Below are positions 8,106-15,833 of a stretch of 64,000 bases of DNA, one piece after another. The DNA is from Cryobacterium psychrotolerans. Its GTDB lineage: Bacteria; Actinomycetota; Actinomycetes; Actinomycetales; Microbacteriaceae. Made by a program: the position numbers and the translations under genes. Position 1 is the stretch's first letter. Each line of letters starts with the position of its first letter. The stretch spans positions 1-64,000 of the forward strand of contig NZ_FNFU01000010.1 of NCBI RefSeq assembly GCF_900101115.1, given 5' to 3'. The notes under the pieces were generated by a model. The model was not told the origin of the DNA. It ran no database searches and saw only the letters and a list, made by a program, of their open reading frames with translations.

Positions 8106-8534
8106 TTACGCCTTGTCCTCGGTGGCCTCGGCGTCAGCCTCGGTCGTTTCGGCTGCGGGAGCCTCTTCCTTGACGACGGGCTTCTCGGCCTTCGGCTTGA
8201 GAACGGGCTTCTTCTTCTCGTCGGCGACGAAAGGAACCTTCGGCTCCTTGATCTTGACGGTGCTCTTGGCGTTCTTGTCGCCCTTGAAGATGCCCCAGTC
8301 GCCGGTCAGCTTGAGGAGAGCGGCAACCTGCTCGGTCGGCTGTGCGCCGACGCCGAGCCAGTACTGCGCACGCTCGGACTTGACCTCGATGACGGAGGGC
8401 TCCTGCGTGGGGTGGTAGATGCCGATCTCTTCGATGACGCGGCCATCGCGCTTGGTGCGCGAGTCGGCGACAACGATGCGGTAGTACGGTGCACGGATCT
8501 TGCCCATGCGCTTCAGACGGATTTTGACAGCCAC
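8106..8534 (-). CDS. rpsP: 30S ribosomal protein S16
   Basis: A 142-residue small-subunit protein. The first ~85 residues are the S16 fold ([20 protein letters not shown], then [20 protein letters not shown]). A further ~55-residue Lys/Glu/Ala-rich tail (…[20 protein letters not shown]) is typical of actinobacterial S16. Translation starts with GTG at 8534 after the strong site AGGAG. It heads the rpsP-khpA-rimM operon; its promoter should lie in the 233-base spacer shared with the divergent ligase gene. Confidence 0.97.
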   Translation of the reverse strand: MAVKIRLKRMGKIRAPYYRIVVADSRTKRDGRVIEEIGIYHPTQEPSVIEVKSERAQYWLGVGAQPTEQVAALLKLTGDWGIFKGDKNAKSTVKIKEPKVPFVADEKKKPVLKPKAEKPVVKEEAPAAETTEADAEATEDKA

Positions 8535-8767
8535 AATTCTCCTGTGTTAGTGATGTTTGGCGAACTGACAGCCGTGAGCGTGGGGGCACACTCGGAGCAA
8601 GCTCAATATGGTTTTCCTGCGTCTGATTAGAGGGTCGGACGGCAAGAGAACTCGACTAACCATTCTGTCAGACATCCCCCCGTTTGTGATAATCGGATCT
8701 CGCGGTGTCAGGATTGTTCGCAGACGCGGCTCCTCGAGCTGCTGCCGGCACCAGCAGAGGAGCGCAC

Positions 8768-9904
8768 ATGGGAATGGAATTCGCCCCCTCGGCTCGGTCG
8801 TCCGTGGGCATCGAGTGGGAAGTCGCGCTCGTCGACAACGCGACCGGCGACCTGGTCCCCCTCGCCGCCGAGGTGCTCGACGCTCTCCGCGCCGACGACG
8901 GGTCCCCGCACCCGCAGATCACCGGCGAACTCCTGCTGAACACGATCGAACTCGTCTCCGGCGTGCACACGAACGTCGCCGGGGCGGTCGCGGATGTCGT
9001 CGCCCAGCTGGACGAGGTGCGCGCCGTGACCGAGCCGCGCGGCGTGGGCGTCATCTGCAGCGGCTCGCATCCGTTCAGCCAGTGGTACGAGCAGGAGATC
9101 ACCGACAAACCCCGCTACCACCGCCTGATCGACCGCACCCAGTGGTGGGGCCGCAACATGATGATCTGGGGCATCCACGTGCACGTGGGGATAGAAGACC
9201 GGGCCAAGGTCATGCCGATCCTGAACGGCATGCTCACCTACATCCCGCACCTGCAGGCCCTGTCGGCGTCCAGCCCGTTCTGGGCGGGAGTCGACACCGG
9301 CTACGCTTCCAACCGCGCCCTCATGTTCCAGCAGCTGCCCACCGCCGGCCAGCCGTGGATGCTGCCCGACTGGGAGGCGTGGGAGCGCTACGTCGACGAT
9401 ATGACCGTCACGGGCATCATCGAGGATGCGACGGAGGTGCGCTGGGACATCCGGCCGTCAGCGCGCTGGGGCACGATCGAGGTGCGGGTCTGCGACGGAG
9501 TGTCGACGCAGCAGGAGCTCGGGGCCATCGCCGCCCTGATCCACTGCCTGGTCGAATGGATGTCGACGGCCCTGGACGCCGGCGAGGACGTGCCGACGAT
9601 GCCGCCGTGGTTCGTGCGGGAGAACAAGTGGCGGGCGGCCCGGTACGGGCTGGGCGCCCGGGTCATCCTCGATGCTGCCGGAGCGGAACGGCCGGTCACC
9701 GAGGACATCCGCAGGCTCATCGACGTGCTCTCCCCCGTCGCCGAACGTCTGGGCTGCCTGCCGGAGTTGCTCCAGTTGAACCTGATCCTGAGCCACGGCG
9801 CCAGCTACCAGCGCCAGCTCGAGGTCGCGGAGGCGCACGGGGGAAGCCTGCCGGCCGTGGTCGCGGCGCTCAGCCGGGAACTCCGGACCGGGCTCGCGCT
9901 CTAA
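8768..9904 (+). CDS. YbdK-type carboxylate-amine ligase (glutamate-cysteine ligase family 2)
   Basis: A 378-residue ATP-dependent ligase of the GCS2 family that joins an amine to a carboxylate; YbdK of E. coli has weak glutamate-cysteine ligase activity. Family signs are SVGIEWEVALVD near the start, QITGELLLNTIELVSGVHTN, the segment MMIWGIHVHVGIEDR and ARWGTIEVRVCDGV. The ATG at 8768 has the strong site GAGGAG nine bases upstream; an upstream in-frame extension to 8705 is not conserved in character. It is divergent from rpsP. Actinobacteria mostly use mycothiol, so a glutathione role is not assumed. Confidence 0.9.
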   Translation: MGMEFAPSARSSVGIEWEVALVDNATGDLVPLAAEVLDALRADDGSPHPQITGELLLNTIELVSGVHTNVAGAVADVVAQLDEVRAVTEPRGVGVICSGSHPFSQWYEQEITDKPRYHRLIDRTQWWGRNMMIWGIHVHVGIEDRAKVMPILNGMLTYIPHLQALSASSPFWAGVDTGYASNRALMFQQLPTAGQPWMLPDWEAWERYVDDMTVTGIIEDATEVRWDIRPSARWGTIEVRVCDGVSTQQELGAIAALIHCLVEWMSTALDAGEDVPTMPPWFVRENKWRAARYGLGARVILDAAGAERPVTEDIRRLIDVLSPVAERLGCLPELLQLNLILSHGASYQRQLEVAEAHGGSLPAVVAALSRELRTGLAL

Positions 9905-9931
9905 GAGGGCTGCCGGCGCGATGCCGGCACT

Positions 9932-10639
9932 ATGGTTCCGGTACCGCACCGACGACGAGGCCGGAATTGGATTGCGATATCTGAGGCTCCCGTTCTCCAT
10001 CCCCCCGCAGTTGCCACGCACTGGAAACGCCGTGCGCTGATCACGGGCCTGGTGGCGGTCATCTGCGGCGTCGCGGTGATGGGGGCGTCATTTCTGCCGT
10101 GGCTGGGCGCGGCCAGGGGCGAGACGCTGAGTGGCTGGGACATCTTCGTTCTTCAGCGAGATACGGGCGGCGGGACACTGCTCGTGCTGGACTTTTTCAC
10201 AGACTCGGACGGTCGTTCCTACGCGTTTCTCACCGGGCTGGGCGCGCTCGTCGGTGGACTGGGCATAGCCGTGCTGACGGTTGTCTTCGTTCCGTGGTCC
10301 GTGTGGCTGCGGGGCAGGCATCTGACCGTCGCCCGGAGGAGGCCGGTGAGCCTGGCCCTGATCACCGTCGTGCAGACCCTGCTCCTTGCGGGGGCCGGGG
10401 CGATTGTGATTGTGCCGACCGCCTACCCCTTTTTTGCGGCCGCCGACGCATCGGGTGCCACGCTCGAGTTCGGTCTTGTCGTCGTGTGGGCGGCTGCCAT
10501 CGTGGGGATGGGCTGCTCGCTTTCCGGCGTCTATACCGCGTGGGACACGTCAAAACGGCCGCTCGTGAACGTGTTGGTGTCGCCCACCTTCGTTGCAGTC
10601 GGGGTGGCGGCTGCCGTCTATTTTCTCGTGATCGGGTGA
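9932..10639 (+). CDS. Membrane protein of unknown function
   Basis: A 235-residue protein with five probable membrane helices (about residues 33-57, 97-123, 138-162, 176-198 and 211-233) and short loops. The first helix is followed by a predicted outside loop (SFLPWLGAARGETLSGWDIF) that resembles small actinobacterial membrane proteins of unknown role. The start is uncertain; the ATG at 9932 has no good ribosome site. It follows the ligase gene by 27 bases and may be read with it. Confidence 0.6.
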   Translation: MVPVPHRRRGRNWIAISEAPVLHPPAVATHWKRRALITGLVAVICGVAVMGASFLPWLGAARGETLSGWDIFVLQRDTGGGTLLVLDFFTDSDGRSYAFLTGLGALVGGLGIAVLTVVFVPWSVWLRGRHLTVARRRPVSLALITVVQTLLLAGAGAIVIVPTAYPFFAAADASGATLEFGLVVVWAAAIVGMGCSLSGVYTAWDTSKRPLVNVLVSPTFVAVGVAAAVYFLVIG

Positions 10640-10684
10640 CGGCAGAGCGCACGGCAGTCATCGTGCGTGACGGCCCGCTGTTAC

Positions 10685-11221
10685 CTACGCCCGGTCGTAG
10701 GCCGCCCGCAGCCAGCCGATCAGTTCGTCGTCGATCTCGTCCTGGGCCGTCACCCAGACCTTGTGGGTGCACATGCCGCCGGCTTCGAGCAGCCGTTCGG
10801 TCGGAGGGGTGCCCGTGAGGTTGATGCCGACCTGCAGTCTCTTGCTGCCCGGCTCGATCAGCGCGAACTGCTTCGACCGGCGCAGCGACACGGTCGCCTT
10901 CTTCGGTGCGATCTCGACGTCGGGGCCGAAGCCGGACACGGCCGCGACGAGCGCGTCGTAGGTCGGGCGGAGGGCTGCCTTCGGTCCCGTGTACTGGGCT
11001 GCGACGAGGGCGTCGTCGCCCTGGTCTGTGTCCCGGGCGCGGAAGAGCAGCACGATGCTGTTCGCGAAGCCATGGCCCAGCCCGTGCTCCCGCTTGAGAT
11101 GGTTCATCAGGTCGGTGTGTTTGCCAAGCCCGGTCGCCTCCAGCACCACGAACCACTCCTCGAGGGAATGGCCGGTGTTCACCGCAAGACTGTTGATCAT
11201 CGATTGCGTTCCGGGATCCAT
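10685..11221 (-). CDS. DUF4287 / DUF5655 two-domain protein
   Basis: A 178-residue cytosolic protein. The N-terminal part (SLEEWFVVLEATGLGKHTDL, HLKREHGLGHGFANSIVLLF) is DUF4287, a small helical domain; the C-terminal ~100 residues (PKKATVSLRRSKQFALIEPG, LQVGINLTG) are DUF5655, an α/β domain seen in proteins annotated as putative transport or DNA-binding factors. No function is established. It converges with the membrane gene at 9932-10639. Confidence 0.82.
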   Translation of the reverse strand: MDPGTQSMINSLAVNTGHSLEEWFVVLEATGLGKHTDLMNHLKREHGLGHGFANSIVLLFRARDTDQGDDALVAAQYTGPKAALRPTYDALVAAVSGFGPDVEIAPKKATVSLRRSKQFALIEPGSKRLQVGINLTGTPPTERLLEAGGMCTHKVWVTAQDEIDDELIGWLRAAYDRA

Positions 11222-11269
11222 GGTGCCGAGTCAATCGCATCCGGCCGCATGGCGGAAGGGGCTCACCGA

Positions 11270-12106
11270 TCAGAGCGCGTTCTTGCTGTCGCGCCAGGCG
11301 AGCCAGTCGACCACGGGCGCGAGGTCGTAGCGCGGGCCGGACACCCCGATCGTGAACAGCCGCGTGCCGAGGGCGTACAGCTCGTCGGCCTCGTCGACGC
11401 TGCGCCGGCGCAGCTCGGTGGAGATCTCGATCTCGGCGATGTCGCGGCCGACGGCGTCGCACCAGCCGGCCAGCACGCCCAGCTTGTGCTCGAGCACCTG
11501 CGGGTTCGAGAAGGAATGCCAGATGTCGGCGTGCCTGGCGACGATGCGCAGCGTCTTCTTCTCGCCTCCGCCGCCGATCAGCACGGGGATGTCGCGGAGC
11601 GGCGGGGGGTTCAGCTTCGCCCATCGGGCCTCGATCCGCGGCAGGGCCGCCTCGAGGGCATCCAGGCGGGTCCCCACCGTGCCGAACTCGTAGCCGTACT
11701 CGTCGTAGTCGCGCTCGAACCAGCCCGATCCCGTGCCGAAGATGAAGCGCCCGCCGCTGATCTGGTCGATCGTGCGGGCCATGTCGGCCTGCAGGTCGGG
11801 GTTGCGGTAGCTGTTGCAGTTCACCAGGGCGCCGAGCTGGATGGTCGAGGTCTGCTCGGCCCACGCCGCCAGCAACGTCCACGACTCGAAGTGCAGGCCG
11901 TTCGGATCGCCGGTCAGCGGGAAGAAGTGGTCCCAGTCGAAGACGACGTCGACCCCGAGGGCTTCGATCTCCGCCACCGTGTCCCTGATCGTGCCGATGG
12001 TGCCGTGTTGCTGGGCGACCTGCACGCCGAGGCGCACCGGCAGGACGGGTGCTGGGCTCATGCGGGCTGGGCTCATGCGGGCTGGGCTCATGCGGGCTGG
12101 GCTCAT
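11270..12106 (-). CDS. LLM-class flavin/F420-dependent oxidoreductase
   Basis: A 278-residue luciferase-like TIM-barrel protein of the F420-dependent LLM group. Signs are the start RLGVQVAQQHGTI, the WDHFFPLTG and NCNSYRNPDLQADMARTIDQ segments, and the hallmark SGGRFIFGTGSGWFERDYDE. The substrate is unknown. The reported start at 12106 is the first of four in-frame ATG codons (12106, 12091, 12076, 12061), each carried by one copy of a 15-bp repeat that encodes MSPAR. The catalytic domain begins after the last of them, so the real start cannot be chosen from sequence. It lies 10 bases after the META lipoprotein gene. Confidence 0.88.
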   Translation of the reverse strand: MSPARMSPARMSPARMSPAPVLPVRLGVQVAQQHGTIGTIRDTVAEIEALGVDVVFDWDHFFPLTGDPNGLHFESWTLLAAWAEQTSTIQLGALVNCNSYRNPDLQADMARTIDQISGGRFIFGTGSGWFERDYDEYGYEFGTVGTRLDALEAALPRIEARWAKLNPPPLRDIPVLIGGGGEKKTLRIVARHADIWHSFSNPQVLEHKLGVLAGWCDAVGRDIAEIEISTELRRRSVDEADELYALGTRLFTIGVSGPRYDLAPVVDWLAWRDSKNAL

Positions 12107-12110
12107 GCGG
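12051..12110. repeat. Tandem repeat, 15 bp x 4
   Basis: The unit GCTGGGCTCATGCGG is repeated four times without a mismatch at the 5' end of the LLM gene. Each unit carries an ATG on the minus strand, so copy number changes would add or remove start codons without shifting the frame. Confidence 0.97.
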
Positions 12111-12116
12111 GCCAGA

Positions 12117-12608
12117 CTACGCCTGCGGTTTCAGCCGTTGCTCGCGGCCGGCGACGAGGGTCGCCGTCACCTCGCCGGCGGCATCCATCAGGGTCAGCGT
12201 GTCGCCGTCGACGGCCACCGTCTTCGCGTCGGCGAAGAGGGTGGGCAGATCTTTGCCGTCGCAGTAGATGAGGGTGTGCGGCCCTGCAGTCGTCGTGATG
12301 GCGCCGCCGGATTCGAGCTCCCAGGTGCCCCGCACGCCGTTGCAGCCGTCGGAGCCGGCCCAGGTGCCATCGGCGGCGATCGTCAGGAACGGCTGGGTCT
12401 GCACCTGGAAGGTCGCGTCGACGACCCAGGTTCCGACCAGGTCCTCCGGGGCGGGGCCGGCCGGGGCGCTGCTGGGCGGCCCGGAAGGCCGGTCGCCGGA
12501 CGGCCCGGCGCCGGTTGCGCACCCGGCCAGGAGGGCGACCGCAAGGACGGCGGCGGTGAGGGCCAACGCGCCAAGGATGAGAACGAGACGTGTGTTGCGC
12601 GTGCGCAT
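12117..12608 (-). CDS. META-domain lipoprotein
   Basis: A 163-residue exported lipoprotein. A signal peptide (RLVLILGALALTAAVLAVAL) ends in the lipobox LLAGC (lipid-bearing Cys near residue 30). A Pro/Ser/Gly linker precedes a META-like domain with the typical SDGCNGVRGTWEL core. META domains occur in HslJ-type envelope proteins and are linked to stress or inhibitor resistance, but no activity is known. A GGGAGG ribosome site precedes the ATG at 12608, and a TAGGCT -10 lies at 12639-12644, overlapping the end of ffh. Confidence 0.85.
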   Translation of the reverse strand: MRTRNTRLVLILGALALTAAVLAVALLAGCATGAGPSGDRPSGPPSSAPAGPAPEDLVGTWVVDATFQVQTQPFLTIAADGTWAGSDGCNGVRGTWELESGGAITTTAGPHTLIYCDGKDLPTLFADAKTVAVDGDTLTLMDAAGEVTATLVAGREQRLKPQA

Positions 12609-12641
12609 CCGCTGCCTCCCCGCTAGATGAGTGGTGTGAGC

Positions 12642-14216
12642 CTACCGCCCGAGCATCTTCTGCAGGGCGGCCATTTCTTCTTCGCTCGGACCGCCGGGCT
12701 TCTGCGCCCCGCCGCCCAGCCCGAAGCCCGAGCCGCCCGGAACGCCCGACTCGGCGGCCGGCTTCTCGCCGGCCGCCAGGGCCGCGTTCTCCGCCGCTCG
12801 CCTGGCCGGGTTGCCCGACTTCGAGCCCTTCTTCTTCGGCTGCTGCTTGCCGCGACCGCCACCGAAGCTGCCGCCGGGGATCGGGCCCATGCCCGGGATG
12901 TTCGGCGTGCCTCCGCGGGCGACGGTCTTCATCATCTTCGCGGCCTGCTCGAAGCGCTGGACGAGCTGGTTGACCTCGGTGACGGTCGAGCCGGCACCGC
13001 GGGCGATCCGCAGCCGGCGGGATCCGTTCAGCAGTTTCGGAGTGGCCCGCTCGGCCTTCGTCATCGACTGGATGATCGCCTCGGTGCGCACGATCTCGCG
13101 CTCGTCGAAGTTCTCCAGCTGCGCCTTCATGGCGCCGGCGCCCGGCAACATGCCCATCATCTTCTTGATCGAACCCATGTTGCGCAGCTGCTGCATCTGG
13201 CCGAGGAAGTCGTCGAGGGTGAAGGTGTCGGTCGAGAACTTCTCGGCCATCTTGCGGGCTTCGTCCTCGTCGAACGCGCCCTGCGCCTGCTCGATCAGGG
13301 TGAGGATGTCACCGAGGTCGAGGATGCGGCTGGCCATGCGGTCGGGGTGGAACGGCTCGAAGTCGTCGAGGCTCTCGCCCGTGGACGCGAACATGATCGG
13401 CCGGCCGGTGAGGGAGGCGATGGACAGCGCTGCGCCACCGCGCGCGTCGCCGTCGAGCTTGGTCAGAACCACGCCGGTGAAGTCGACGCCGGCCTGGAAC
13501 GCCCGGGCCGTGCTCACTGCGTCCTGCCCGATCATGGCGTCGATGACGAAGAGAACCTCGTCCGGGTCGATGGCGGCGCGGATGTCCGCGGCCTGCTTCA
13601 TCATGTCGGCGTCGACGCCGAGGCGGCCGGCCGTGTCCACGATGACGACGTCGTGCAGTTTCTGCTGGGCGAACTTCACGCCGTCGCGCGCGACCCGGAC
13701 CGGATCACCCACGCCGTTGCCGGGCTCGGGCGCGTAGACGGGCACGCCGGCCTGGGCGCCGACGACCTCGAGCTGGGTGACCGCGTTCGGGCGCTGCAGG
13801 TCGGCCGCGACGAGGATGGGCGTGTGGCCGTCTTTGGCCAGCCACTTCGCGAGCTTGCCCGCGAGCGTGGTCTTGCCGGCACCCTGCAGGCCGGCCAGCA
13901 TGATGATGGTGGGCGGCTTCTTGGCGAATTCGAGGCGGCGCTGCTCGCCGCCGAGGATCTGCACGAGCTCCTCGTTGACGATCTGCACGACCTGCTGGGC
14001 CGGGTTCAGCGCCTTGTTGACCTCGTCGCCGAGGGCGCGTTCGCGCACCTTGCCGGTGAACTCCTTGACGACCTCGAGCGCGACATCCGCTTCGAGCAGG
14101 GCGCGACGGATCTCGCGGACCGTGCCGTCGACATCCGCGGCGGAGAGCTTGCCCTTCGTGCGGAGATTCTTGAAGGTCTCGGCGAGGCGATCTGAGAGGT
14201 TTCCAAAAGTAGCCAT
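12642..14216 (-). CDS. ffh: Signal recognition particle protein Ffh
   Basis: A 524-residue SRP54 GTPase that binds signal peptides of nascent membrane proteins together with 4.5S RNA and delivers them to FtsY. The N domain is followed by the GTPase (P-loop GLQGAGKTTLAGKLAK, DTAGRLGVDADMM, TKLDGDARGGAALS) and a methionine-rich M domain (IKKMMGMLPGAGAMKAQL, RGAGSTVTEVNQLVQRFEQA). A Gly/Lys-rich tail of ~80 residues is longer than in model bacteria. A TAAACT -10 lies nine bases upstream of its ATG. Confidence 0.97.
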   Translation of the reverse strand: MATFGNLSDRLAETFKNLRTKGKLSAADVDGTVREIRRALLEADVALEVVKEFTGKVRERALGDEVNKALNPAQQVVQIVNEELVQILGGEQRRLEFAKKPPTIIMLAGLQGAGKTTLAGKLAKWLAKDGHTPILVAADLQRPNAVTQLEVVGAQAGVPVYAPEPGNGVGDPVRVARDGVKFAQQKLHDVVIVDTAGRLGVDADMMKQAADIRAAIDPDEVLFVIDAMIGQDAVSTARAFQAGVDFTGVVLTKLDGDARGGAALSIASLTGRPIMFASTGESLDDFEPFHPDRMASRILDLGDILTLIEQAQGAFDEDEARKMAEKFSTDTFTLDDFLGQMQQLRNMGSIKKMMGMLPGAGAMKAQLENFDEREIVRTEAIIQSMTKAERATPKLLNGSRRLRIARGAGSTVTEVNQLVQRFEQAAKMMKTVARGGTPNIPGMGPIPGGSFGGGRGKQQPKKKGSKSGNPARRAAENAALAAGEKPAAESGVPGGSGFGLGGGAQKPGGPSEEEMAALQKMLGR

Positions 14217-14225
14217 TGTGAACCC

Positions 14226-14231
14226 AGTTTA
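14226..14231 (-). promoter_or_regulatory. -10 box TAAACT upstream of ffh
   Basis: TAAACT (TAnnnT) on the minus strand ends nine bases before the ffh ATG, which predicts a leader of only about two or three bases. No Shine-Dalgarno site is visible. Confidence 0.42.
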
Positions 14232-14246
14232 CGTGCCGCCGTCAAC

Positions 14247-14309
14247 CCGAGACTGCAGTTGTGCCGCTTATTCGGCACGGATAACGCGCACAAGTGCGGT
14301 TTCGCGGGG
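14247..14309. repeat. Family 1 intergenic palindrome, copy C (degenerate)
   Basis: The right arm (14285-14307) matches the family with one change; the left arm is shortened and diverged (CGAGACTGCAGTTGTGC). The loop CTTATTCGGCACGGATAA resembles the other copies. It fills the space between DUF2004 and ffh. Confidence 0.8.
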
Positions 14310-14314
14310 AGGGG

Positions 14315-14818
14315 TCAGCTTTCGATGGCGAGGGCCACGGTGTCGCCGTGCACATCGATCGTGACGACGATCAGGGAATCTGTGTCGTCGGGGCTGATCG
14401 AGTAGTCGAGCAGGGCGAAGTGTCCCTCGCTGGCGCTGTGGTGCGGGTGGAAACCCACCCGCTGCAGCCGCAGGGAGCGCAGGAAGTCGATCTGCTTGTC
14501 GCCCGAGTCCCAGATGATGGCGTCGTCGAGGGCCTCGGCGTCCATCTCCTCGAAGTGCGCCTCGATGTAGTGCGCGGTGAGGCTCTTCTCGGAGCTGAGG
14601 TCGGCGACGAGCGACTCCCTGGCCGCGGCGTCGAGTTCTTCGAGCGAATTGATCATCGCGGCGGCGATGTCGAGCGCCTCGACCGAGACCGAATCCTCGT
14701 CCGGGGAGCTGAGGTCGACCTCGACGGCCTGGTCGCCGAGTTCCGCGGACTCCGACCAGTACACCTCGCCCTCATCGTCGCTGCCGAGAATGCCGAAGAA
14801 ATCGTGTTCGATGGTCAT
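14315..14818 (-). CDS. DUF2004 protein
   Basis: A 167-residue acidic cytosolic protein that opens with EHDFFGILGSDDEGEVYWSE and continues AELGDQAVEVDLSSPDEDSV, as in the DUF2004 family. It contains a histidine-rich stretch (VGFHPHHSASEGHFALLDYS) in its C-terminal β-sheet part. No function is known for the family. It starts 9 bases after ftsY ends and so is likely in the ftsY operon, before palindrome copy C and ffh. Confidence 0.78.
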   Translation of the reverse strand: MTIEHDFFGILGSDDEGEVYWSESAELGDQAVEVDLSSPDEDSVSVEALDIAAAMINSLEELDAAARESLVADLSSEKSLTAHYIEAHFEEMDAEALDDAIIWDSGDKQIDFLRSLRLQRVGFHPHHSASEGHFALLDYSISPDDTDSLIVVTIDVHGDTVALAIES

Positions 14819-14827
14819 GAGTGGTTC

Positions 14828-15703
14828 CTATCCGACGAGTTTTTTAGCGAAGACATGCGGCGTGAATCCGGTGAGGTCGTTGATGCCCTCACCCTGGCCG
14901 ACGAGTTTGATGGGAATGCCCGTTTTCTCCTGCACGGCCAGCACGAAGCCGCCCTTGGCCGACCCGTCGAGCTTGGTGAGCACGAGCCCGGTCACGCCGG
15001 CGTGCTCGATGAACGCCTCGGCCTGGGCAAGGCCGTTCTGGCCCGTGGTGGCGTCGAGCACGAGGAGCACCTCGGCGATCGGGGTCTGCTTCTCGATCAC
15101 GCGGCGGATCTTGGTGAGTTCGTCCATCAGCCCGCTCTTGGTCTGGAGTCGGCCCGCGGTATCGATGATCACGATGTCGATGCCGTTCTTGATGGCCTTC
15201 TCGACCGTCTGGAAGGCGACGGATGCCGGGTCCTGGCCCTGCGCCTGCGGCCGCACGATGTCGGCGCCGGCCCGCTCGGCCCAGGTCGCCAGCTGCTCGA
15301 CGGCGGCCGCACGGAACGTGTCGGCGGCCCCGATCAGCACGCTGCGGTCGTAGCCCCGGAGGAACTTGGCGAACTTGCCGATGGTCGTCGTCTTGCCGAC
15401 GCCGTTGACGCCGACCACCAGCACGATCGCGGGGCGCGCGCTGAGCGTGAGGGTGGAGTCGAGCCTGGCGAGGCGTTCCTCGATGCCCTCGCGGAGCATC
15501 CGCTGCAGGTCGGTCGGGTCGGTGGTGTTGTACTTCGCGACCTTCGCCCGCAGTTCGGTGAGGATGCCGTCGGTGACGTCGGGGCCGAAGTCCGCCTGGA
15601 TCAGCGCGTCTTCGAGGTCCTCCCAGGTCTGCTCATCGATCGTCGGCTTCGCGAACATGCCGCGCAGCGCGCCGGAGAGTGACCAGGAGGTGCGTTCAAC
15701 CAT
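14828..15703 (-). CDS. ftsY: Signal recognition particle receptor FtsY
   Basis: A 291-residue GTPase that receives SRP-ribosome complexes at the membrane. It holds the NG domain only: P-loop VGVNGVGKTTTIGKFAKFL, then IGAADTFRAAAVEQL, DTAGRLQTKSGLMDELTKI and TKLDGSAKGGFVLAV. The long acidic A domain of E. coli FtsY is absent, as in many actinobacteria. The ATG at 15703 has a perfect leaderless arrangement (TAGGCT, six bases, ATG). Confidence 0.96.
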   Translation of the reverse strand: MVERTSWSLSGALRGMFAKPTIDEQTWEDLEDALIQADFGPDVTDGILTELRAKVAKYNTTDPTDLQRMLREGIEERLARLDSTLTLSARPAIVLVVGVNGVGKTTTIGKFAKFLRGYDRSVLIGAADTFRAAAVEQLATWAERAGADIVRPQAQGQDPASVAFQTVEKAIKNGIDIVIIDTAGRLQTKSGLMDELTKIRRVIEKQTPIAEVLLVLDATTGQNGLAQAEAFIEHAGVTGLVLTKLDGSAKGGFVLAVQEKTGIPIKLVGQGEGINDLTGFTPHVFAKKLVG

Positions 15704-15709
15704 GCCCCT

Positions 15710-15715
15710 AGCCTA
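15710..15715 (-). promoter_or_regulatory. -10 box TAGGCT of leaderless ftsY
   Basis: TAGGCT on the minus strand ends six bases before the ftsY ATG, the same word and spacing as at 772-777. The box lies in the palindrome CCCTAGCCTAGGG. Confidence 0.55.
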
Positions 15716-15833
15716 GGGCGCGCGCCGGGTCATCCGGGGGTGGCATCCCCCCGGCGCCGGGTCGATAATCGCTTCGGGTCCGGTTGGACCAGGGGGAACA
15801 CAACCCATCGAACAGCCATCGAAAGGAACCTCC

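Noticed and set aside
8768-9904. Calling the YbdK-type gene gshA and inferring glutathione synthesis
   Set aside because: No glutathione synthetase is nearby, actinobacteria mostly use mycothiol, and the family is functionally mixed.
12627-14195. A 522-residue open frame on the plus strand opposite ffh, and similar long frames opposite gap, ftsY, smc, recG and kbl
   Set aside because: They mirror codon-position GC bias of the true genes. Their protein sequences are low-complexity (Asp/Val/His/Arg-rich), and the opposite strand encodes fully conserved proteins.
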